DNA of 20,635 nt from an uncultured Bacteroidales bacterium (GTDB lineage: Bacteria; Bacteroidota; Bacteroidia; Bacteroidales; UBA932). The stretch spans positions 1 to 20,635 of the forward strand of contig URDD01000046.1 of assembly GCA_900546395.1 (NCBI GenBank), written 5' to 3'. The position numbers were made by a program, and so were the translations under genes. The notes under the pieces are model-generated. The model had not been told where the DNA came from and did not search any database. It saw only the letters and a program-made list of their open reading frames with translations. Position 1 is the first letter of the stretch. Every line of letters starts with the position of its first letter. Shown here one piece after another: positions 15,369 through 20,635 of this stretch.

Positions 15369-16979
15369 ATGATGAAAAAAACAAATCTATGCACAGCGGC
15401 TGCTTTGGTTGCCGCTATGACAGTATCTTGTTCCGACAAAGGCAAATCAGAACTGCAGACCAAAGTGGATGAATATGCTGTGGTAAATGTAAGTTCTCCG
15501 CTAATGGACAATCTTTCCGATAAGGACAGGCAGGTTCTCAACCTGTTCAGGTCTGCGGCAGTTGTAATCGATGACTTGTTCTGGCAGCAGACATTCGGTG
15601 ACAATAAGGCTATGGACGCATTGTCCTCTCAGGCAGAAAAGGATTTTGCAAAAATCAATTACGGACCTTGGGACAGACTTGACAATAATGCTCCGTTTGT
15701 TTCAGGATACGGAGAAAAACCTGCAGGAGCCTGCTATTATCCTGCTGACATTACCAAGGCAGAGTTTGATGCTTATGACGATCCTGCAAAGAACAGTCCT
15801 TATACAGTGTTGAGAAGGAATGCTGACGGTTCTCTGAGAACAGTATGGTATAGGGATGAGTATAAGACATCTCTTGATAAGATATGCCTTTATCTGGAAG
15901 AAGCTGCCGGTATTACTGAAAATCCCGGTCTCAAAAACTATCTGAAAAAAAGAGTCGAGGCATTCAGGACAGACGATTACTATGAGAGTGACCTGGCCTG
16001 GATGGATATGAAAGACAGTAATATAGACATAGTTATCGGGCCGATAGAAAATTACGACGACAAACTTAATGAAATCAAGACTTCGTATGAGTGCTTCATT
16101 CTGCTGAAAGACGAGGAGCGCAGCCGCGACCTCGCCAAGTATGTATCCATGCTGCCTGATTTGCAGAAAATGCTGCCTTGCCCTGAAGAATACAAGACAT
16201 TTGTTCCGGGCACATCTTCTGACCTTAATGTATATGACGCTGTATATTATGCCGGAGACTGCAATGCCGGCAGCAAGACCATAGCCATCAACCTGCCTAA
16301 TGACGACAGGGTGCAGGCAGTCAAAGGAACAAGACGTCTTCAGTTATATAACAGTATCACGGCAAAGTTCGGCAAGATACTTCTTCCTATTGGCAAAGCT
16401 TTGATAGAGCCTTCGCAGCGCAAACACCTTCGCTCTGAAGCATTTTTCTGGAATGTTACTTTCCACGAAGTGGCTCATGGTCTGGGAGTAAAGGAAACTG
16501 TAAACGGACTCGGCTCTGTCGATAGCGCGCTTAAAGATGAGAAGACTACCTGGGAAGAGGCAAAGGCTGATATCCTCGGACTGTTTATGGTATGCAAACT
16601 GATTGATATGAAAGAAATACCTCTGATAACCAAGGAGGATGCAATAACCACATTCATTGCCGGACTTGTCCGTTCAGTGCGTTTCGGTGCGGCTTCTTCA
16701 CACGGAAAGGCCAATATGATGTGTTACAACTTCATGAAGGATAACGGTGCGTTTACAAGAAACAAGTCCGGCCTATATCATATCGACTACGAGAAGGCAC
16801 CTGAAGTAATCAATGCATGGGCAGAACTTATTCTTACTACCCAGGCTACAGGTAATTACCAGTTTGCCAAGGAGTACAGTTCAAAGAATGCGACTGTAGG
16901 CGAGCCTTTGGCTGCAGATATAGCACATGTGAACGGGAAGAATATCCCTCGTGATATAAGATTTGACTTTGTCTGGTAG
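15369..16979 (+). CDS. Dipeptidyl peptidase III-family (M49) zinc peptidase, lipoprotein
   Basis: A 536-residue lipoprotein of peptidase family M49, zinc enzymes that cleave dipeptides from peptide N-termini. The signal sequence ends at TVSC with the lipidated cysteine near residue 21, placing it in the cell envelope. The zinc site is HEVAH at 366-370, with the second motif WEEAKAD supplying the third ligand, probably E397. Classical DPP III has a six-residue HEXXGH motif; this five-residue HEXXH form is known from a subgroup including Caldithrix DPP III and the plant NUDX3-like proteins, with which it also shares PAGACYYPADITKAEFDAYD. At 536 residues it is shorter than classical DPP III (about 700). 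Two adjacent ATG codons exist; the first is used. It probably forms a pair with the small lipoprotein upstream. Actual peptidase activity is inferred. Confidence 0.85.
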   Translation: MMKKTNLCTAAALVAAMTVSCSDKGKSELQTKVDEYAVVNVSSPLMDNLSDKDRQVLNLFRSAAVVIDDLFWQQTFGDNKAMDALSSQAEKDFAKINYGPWDRLDNNAPFVSGYGEKPAGACYYPADITKAEFDAYDDPAKNSPYTVLRRNADGSLRTVWYRDEYKTSLDKICLYLEEAAGITENPGLKNYLKKRVEAFRTDDYYESDLAWMDMKDSNIDIVIGPIENYDDKLNEIKTSYECFILLKDEERSRDLAKYVSMLPDLQKMLPCPEEYKTFVPGTSSDLNVYDAVYYAGDCNAGSKTIAINLPNDDRVQAVKGTRRLQLYNSITAKFGKILLPIGKALIEPSQRKHLRSEAFFWNVTFHEVAHGLGVKETVNGLGSVDSALKDEKTTWEEAKADILGLFMVCKLIDMKEIPLITKEDAITTFIAGLVRSVRFGAASSHGKANMMCYNFMKDNGAFTRNKSGLYHIDYEKAPEVINAWAELILTTQATGNYQFAKEYSSKNATVGEPLAADIAHVNGKNIPRDIRFDFVW

Positions 16980-16995
16980 GGAGTCCCGGATGGGA

Positions 16996-17973
16996 TCAAG
17001 GCATTTCCAAGAAGACATTGTCAACCCAAAGCGTATTGCCTACACCTCCGTAAAAAGGCACTCCGCAACTGGAGAGAAATTTTATTATAAGTGTGTTGGG
17101 TGTGTCCATTGGATGCGCCCAGCCGTCTTCTATGACAGTTACGTCCTTGCCTTGGCTGTTTATAGCGTGGAACGCTTTTTCAGGGTCGTTGTTCAGACCC
17201 ATATAGTCTTCATAGAACGGCTGTGACGTGATGTCTCCATAATGTACTCTCAGGCGGTAGCCGTTTATCCATTCAGGGGCATTTTCAGTCACTCTCATTA
17301 CACCAGTGCCTACCCTCTGGGCATGTATCTGTCCGTCACTGTCTTCCCATCTTTTCTGAAGCAGTATGGCTATTTCAGGGTAGTCTGGATAGCCCATTCC
17401 CTTTAATTTTGCAAACCCGGTACCTTTTATGACTTCGTGTCCTACATCTGCCTTGTAATCAAAGCGCAGTGCGCGCGGACGCCCTGTAAATGGAAGACCG
17501 TAGATTACTTTGGCCGTAGGGTTTTTAGTATCGCGGATAGGTTCGTTGAGGGATCCTGTTATCAATGCCCCCTGGCAGGTTACTTCAAGATTTATTATAC
17601 CCATGGCCTTTACCTTTGCTGTTCTTGTTTCAATGCGGGCGCAGTAGCCATCATTCCTTTTCTCCGGGAATACCGTAGTGCTTACTTTAGTGATACCGGC
17701 TACTACAGCCATGACATTGTTGGTCCTCCAGAGGTACCCTTCCGGGGCGGCGTACGGCTCCTGAGTGAAGACTGTATCCCTGTCTCCGTAGAACTCACAG
17801 AGATATTTGGTATCGCCTCCGATAATTCCTGATTCCTTTACAGCCCGGTATGACCAGGAATCGAAAGTTCCGTATTTGTTCAATAGCTCAACAGTCTGAT
17901 CCTGAGCGGATAGCGATAGTGAAAATGGTAGCAGGAGAAAGATGGCAAATGAATCTATAATTGTTCGTCTCAT
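16996..17973 (-). CDS. Exported PCMD-domain protein (putative carbohydrate metabolism domain)
   Basis: A 325-residue exported protein. A signal peptide covers about residues 1-23, with likely cleavage after LSA. The rest reads as a beta-sandwich: CARIETRTAKVKAMG, a middle part with FTGRPRALRFDYKA, and the characteristic end FYGGVGNTLWVDNVFLEMP. This pattern matches the PCMD domain found in secreted Bacteroidota proteins, usually near glycan-use loci; its biochemical role is not established, and a carbohydrate-binding function is plausible. It lacks catalytic signatures. The gene converges on the M49 gene with 16 bases between stops and is divergent from the M6 protease. Family assignment is by pattern recognition and should be taken as probable. 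Confidence 0.72.
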   Translation of the reverse strand: MRRTIIDSFAIFLLLPFSLSLSAQDQTVELLNKYGTFDSWSYRAVKESGIIGGDTKYLCEFYGDRDTVFTQEPYAAPEGYLWRTNNVMAVVAGITKVSTTVFPEKRNDGYCARIETRTAKVKAMGIINLEVTCQGALITGSLNEPIRDTKNPTAKVIYGLPFTGRPRALRFDYKADVGHEVIKGTGFAKLKGMGYPDYPEIAILLQKRWEDSDGQIHAQRVGTGVMRVTENAPEWINGYRLRVHYGDITSQPFYEDYMGLNNDPEKAFHAINSQGKDVTVIEDGWAHPMDTPNTLIIKFLSSCGVPFYGGVGNTLWVDNVFLEMP

Positions 17974-18012
17974 AAAAAATCACTAAATATGCAGTTTAAA
18001 TTGTAGTACGAG

Positions 18013-18078
18013 GGAGACGCTATTGCAAATAATGTGCAATTTCCCAAATTAAAGCAAAAATAGGAAATTATTGTCTCC
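18013..18078. promoter_or_regulatory. Nested inverted repeats in the divergent PCMD/M6 spacer
   Basis: Outer arms GGAGAC (18013-18018) and GTCTCC (18073-18078) enclose two more inverted repeats. ATTGCA...TGCAAT (18022-18027 and 18035-18040) has perfect 6-bp arms seven bases apart. AATTTCC...GGAAATT (18038-18044 and 18063-18069) has 7-bp arms. With three bases shared between the inner pairs, RNA from either strand could form a three-helix junction, or the 19-base ATTGCA palindrome could be an operator controlling both genes. Neither role is shown. Confidence 0.4.
18055..18062 (-). promoter_or_regulatory. Promoter -7 element for the PCMD gene
   Basis: Leftward TATTTTTG is an exact TAnnTTTG match and identical to the yicC -7 box. 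It predicts a start near 18048 and a leader of about 75 bases containing the ATTGCA hairpin. No good -33 element is visible. Facing it, TAAATATG at 17984-17991 (one mismatch) with TTG 20 bases upstream is a weak candidate for the M6 gene. Confidence 0.4.
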
Positions 18079-18099
18079 ATTATAGTAACTGTCAGTCGG

Positions 18100-20316
18100 A
18101 TGTACGTTTTTTGGGGAAAATATTTTATGCAAATATTTGTAGTATTCGTATTGAATACTGTCTTGTCTGTATCTTCTTTACAGGAAGCATCTGCAAGTCC
18201 TGTTCGCCGAACTGAGATAGTCCTTGTGCAGCCTGACGGTTACAGATTCAGTGCAAGACTTTCCGGAGATGAATTCCTTAAAGTCCTTCAGACTCCTGAT
18301 GGCAAACCTCTTATACAGGAAGAAGACGGTTCCTATTATTATGGGGTTTATGAATCTTCGGGAACTTTGGTCAGCACTGGCTGCAAGGTAGGGGAGCAGG
18401 GTCAGTCGCTGCTGTCGTTGCCAGGTACAATTCCTTATGAGACTTTGGCATACATGGCTTTCAGAAGCAGAAGCGCAGAGTATCAGGCAGGAATCAGTAA
18501 TAAGACGTTCAATGAGCATATTTCCGGTACGGCATTTCTTGATGCCTACTCGGATGAAATACACGTCCCTGTACTTCTGGTGGAGTTTAATGATTTGAAA
18601 TTCAAATATACTAAAGCAGACTTTGAGCTTTTCCTCAATCAGAAAGGATATTCGGTAAACGGCGCAGAGGGCAGTGTCAAAGATTATTTCGACGAGCAGT
18701 TTTCCGGTCAATGCACATTTGTCTTTGACCTTGCTGATATTGTGACTCTCGACAAGCCCGTAGGTTATTATGGAAGAAACCAGAATGTATCGGAAGCCGG
18801 GTCGGATATAAGGGTAGGCAGGATGGCATTTGACGCCTGCCGGCTTGCAGACGAGAAAGTTGATTTTTCAAGATATGATTATGACAGGGACGGAGTCCTT
18901 GACTACCTTCTTATCATTTATGCCGGTGGAGATGAGGCTGCTGGGGCGGGATCGGACCATATTTGGTCCAAGTTCGGTTTTGTTGATCAGGGACACTCAG
19001 AGTCATGGCGTCCGGACGGTATCAGGATAAGCGGCTTTGCCTGCACTTCAGAGCGCGCTACTGACGGCAGGGATGATGATCCTATTGCCGGTATAGGAAC
19101 ATTTTGTCACGAGATGGGGCATGCTTTGGGACTTCCTGACTTTTATGATTATAATTTGCGGTCAGAGTGTCTCTGGGGCCGGACTTCTCTTATGGACAGA
19201 GGCAATACCAACAACTCAGGACGTACTCCCCCTAACTTGAATTCCATAGAGCGTGAACTTCTTGGCCTTTCAAAGCCTGTACTTCTGACTGAAGGCAGCC
19301 GCAGGCTTTCCCCTTTGAACAAGACGGGAATCTGCTACAGGTATGATACGGATACGAAAGGAGAATATTTCCTTTTTGAGTGCAGAGAACAGTCAGGTTG
19401 GGACAGATATATAGGGGGTTCAGGCTTGCTTGTATATCATATCGACAAGTCAGATAATAATGTGCTTGGAATGAAGGCTTGCGACAAATGGAAAATGTCC
19501 GGTCTTGGAGCCAATACCGTAAATTCCGTGAAGGAGCATCAGTGTGCCGACCTGGTAGAGTCTGACAGTGACCTTGTCTATTCAGGACTAGTCCCTCCTG
19601 AAAGTACTGTGTCTCGGGTGTTTTTTCCGCGTGGGGGAGAAAATACTTCTTTTACCCCAATGTCAGATCCGAAGTTCATTTCCTGGTCGGGGACTTATGC
19701 GGATATATCTTTGACAGATATTGAGTATTCCGGAGAAAATGTCTATTTTAAAGTGGTCAGAAATGAATATTCGAGACTTCCGTTTGTCAGAGAGCTTAAG
19801 GTGGACGAGTTTCAGGATGCGGCGATATTGTCCTGGAATGTGAATACCGACCTCTCTGCTGATGTCATATTTTCCGGAGACGGTATTCCTGATAAAGTCC
19901 TGACTGTAACCCCTTACAGCAAAGGCTGTTTTTCAGTAACTTTCGAAGGCCTTTCCCCTTCGACACGTTATACTGTAAGTATAAGGTATTCAATGGGAAA
20001 TGTAACCGGACGTGTCAGAATAAGAAACATCATAACCCATCCTGAGACTCCGATGTCTCCGTATATTTTCCTGTATGGTATCAGAAGAAATCGTGACGGA
20101 AGCTTTCCTCCGGGAACGGCATTGCCGTTGCGGCTGTACAATGCATATGATGCAGAGTCTGTAACCTGGACAAAGGATGGTGTAACTGTCTCTCCGGATG
20201 AAAGCGGATATTATACTCCTGATAAATCCGGTGTGCTTGAAGCAATAGCCAGATATAGTGACGGATCAGAGTACAGGGTCTCAAAGTATATAGAAATAAG
20301 GAATCCGAATGAATAG
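18100..20316 (+). CDS. M6 family metalloprotease (immune inhibitor A-like), secreted
   Basis: A secreted zinc protease of family M6, here 738 residues from the ATG at 18100. The better signal peptide starts at the in-frame ATG at 18127 (MQIFVVFVLNTVLSV), giving 729 residues; cleavage would be near EASA. A propeptide-like region follows (VLVQPDGYRFSARLSGDEFL), typical of M6. The catalytic domain has YDYDRDGVLDYLLIIYAGG, an acidic loop that may bind calcium, then HEMGHALGLPD at 337-347, matching HEXXHXXGXXD with E338 as catalyst. The tail holds two Ig/FN3-like sandwiches (about 565-655 and 660-738). No type IX secretion C-terminal domain is recognised, so the export route beyond the periplasm is open. 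It ends 32 bases before the putative IS21 end, apparently intact. M6 enzymes degrade host or environmental proteins; substrates here are unknown. Confidence 0.9.
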   Translation: MYVFWGKYFMQIFVVFVLNTVLSVSSLQEASASPVRRTEIVLVQPDGYRFSARLSGDEFLKVLQTPDGKPLIQEEDGSYYYGVYESSGTLVSTGCKVGEQGQSLLSLPGTIPYETLAYMAFRSRSAEYQAGISNKTFNEHISGTAFLDAYSDEIHVPVLLVEFNDLKFKYTKADFELFLNQKGYSVNGAEGSVKDYFDEQFSGQCTFVFDLADIVTLDKPVGYYGRNQNVSEAGSDIRVGRMAFDACRLADEKVDFSRYDYDRDGVLDYLLIIYAGGDEAAGAGSDHIWSKFGFVDQGHSESWRPDGIRISGFACTSERATDGRDDDPIAGIGTFCHEMGHALGLPDFYDYNLRSECLWGRTSLMDRGNTNNSGRTPPNLNSIERELLGLSKPVLLTEGSRRLSPLNKTGICYRYDTDTKGEYFLFECREQSGWDRYIGGSGLLVYHIDKSDNNVLGMKACDKWKMSGLGANTVNSVKEHQCADLVESDSDLVYSGLVPPESTVSRVFFPRGGENTSFTPMSDPKFISWSGTYADISLTDIEYSGENVYFKVVRNEYSRLPFVRELKVDEFQDAAILSWNVNTDLSADVIFSGDGIPDKVLTVTPYSKGCFSVTFEGLSPSTRYTVSIRYSMGNVTGRVRIRNIITHPETPMSPYIFLYGIRRNRDGSFPPGTALPLRLYNAYDAESVTWTKDGVTVSPDESGYYTPDKSGVLEAIARYSDGSEYRVSKYIEIRNPNE

Positions 20317-20377
20317 GTCATTGATAATAAATACTTTTTTGTCTCTGGTGTCAATTACGTGACTATATCACATTGAA

Positions 20378-20430
20378 TGTACCTCCTGTAGCACTTTCGA
20401 TTGTACCACTTCAGAAGATGTCGCTTTCGG
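20378..20430. repeat. Repeated motifs at the IS21 end
   Basis: Four imperfect copies of a TGTACCACTT-like motif follow one another: TGTACCTCC (20378), TGTAGCACTTTCG (20387), TGTACCACTTCAG (20402) and TGTCGCTTTCGG (20419). Multiple terminal repeats of this kind are typical of IS21 elements and are thought to bind the transposase. Confidence 0.5.
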
Positions 20431-20446
20431 TTCGGCAAAGTTATGA

Positions 20447-20635
20447 TTATTTTTGATTTTTCCTTCTCATGGAGTCACCTTTGAGTTCCAACCGAACTGC
20501 GTTAGCTGTGAGGCGATCCATGATGGCGTCAGCCAAGGTCGGTTCATTGATGTAGTCGTACCATTTTGCAACAGGTAGCTGAGAGGTGACGATGACCGAC
20601 TTTCTCTGGTAACAGTCTTCCAGGATCTGCAGCAA
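20447..20635 (-). CDS. istB: IstB-like ATP-binding transposition helper (5' part outside window)
   Basis: The last 63 codons of an IstB-type AAA+ ATPase, the helper that acts with the IstA transposase of IS21 elements. The visible part has EDCYQRKSVIVTSQLPVAKW, the sensor-1 region with its Ser-Gln pair, then ADAIMDRLTANAVRLELKG and the usual basic end SMRRKNQK. These match IstB C-termini closely. The Walker motifs lie beyond the right edge. The first codon inside the window is a TTG leucine, not a start. The stop is TAA at 20447-20449, about 98 bases from the proposed element end. Confidence 0.93.
   Translation of the reverse strand: MLQILEDCYQRKSVIVTSQLPVAKWYDYINEPTLADAIMDRLTANAVRLELKGDSMRRKNQK

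Larger units (their letters stand above)
20349..20635 (-). mobile_element. IS21-family insertion sequence, istB-side end (continues beyond window)
   Basis: The istB fragment defines the family. The non-coding stretch after its stop has the look of an IS21 terminus: a possible end TGTCAATTACGTGAC starting at 20349, then repeated transposase-site-like motifs. The opposite end, istA and the target duplication lie outside the window. The boundary is uncertain by some bases; TG at 20340-20341 is an alternative first dinucleotide. Confidence 0.65.

Noticed and set aside
16977..17000. Possible bidirectional terminator (TCCC/GGGA) between the M49 and PCMD genes
   Set aside because: A four-pair stem with a four-base loop and no T tract on either side.
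18178..18711. Long minus-strand open frame (177 codons) inside the M6 gene
   Set aside because: It lies wholly antisense to a gene with clear M6 motifs, has no recognisable domain or signal, and is rich in Cys, Arg and Ser as expected for a shadow frame.

Overview
The window is chromosomal DNA of a Bacteroidota bacterium, most likely of the order Bacteroidales. The protein families point that way: a secreted GH95 glycosidase, DPP IV-like and DPP III-like peptidases with export signals, a PCMD-domain protein, a Bacteroidota-type lipoprotein, and GlnRS. So do several spacers with the TAnnTTTG promoter -7 element typical of the group, and starts without Shine-Dalgarno sequences. The genus cannot be fixed from this sequence. 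No tRNA, rRNA, CRISPR array or prophage was seen, and no gene-free stretch exceeds 300 bases.

Layout. Positions 1-1054 hold the last codons of an unidentified rightward gene and a strong terminator, converging on yicC (RNase/RNA turnover). From 1149 to about 10991 the genes run rightward: glnS, then GH95 alpha-L-fucosidase, a two-TM HAMP-type sensor, the TrkH potassium transporter subunit and an SF1B (RecD/PIF1-like) helicase. These last four overlap each other by 1 to 4 bases. A DPP IV-family S9 peptidase follows after 41 bases. From 13892 back to 11017 a leftward operon carries tyrS, rbfA and a LolC/E-type permease. tpiA runs rightward from its own promoter and ends in two tandem hairpins. 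Next come a small lipoprotein and a lipoprotein DPP III-family (M49) peptidase with the rarer HEXXH zinc motif. A PCMD-domain protein (leftward) and an M6 metalloprotease (rightward) are divergent across a 126-base spacer rich in nested inverted repeats. The right edge enters an IS21-family insertion sequence, shown by the C-terminal part of IstB and a terminal region with repeated motifs.

How it fits together. Housekeeping genes (yicC, glnS, tyrS, rbfA, tpiA) alternate with cell-envelope and secreted functions. Three secreted or lipid-anchored peptidases of unrelated families (S9, M49, M6) suggest a peptide-using lifestyle in a gut-like niche; the GH95 enzyme suggests access to fucosylated host or plant glycans, although no SusC/SusD pair is present. 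The least ordinary arrangement is the output-less HAMP sensor translationally coupled to TrkH.
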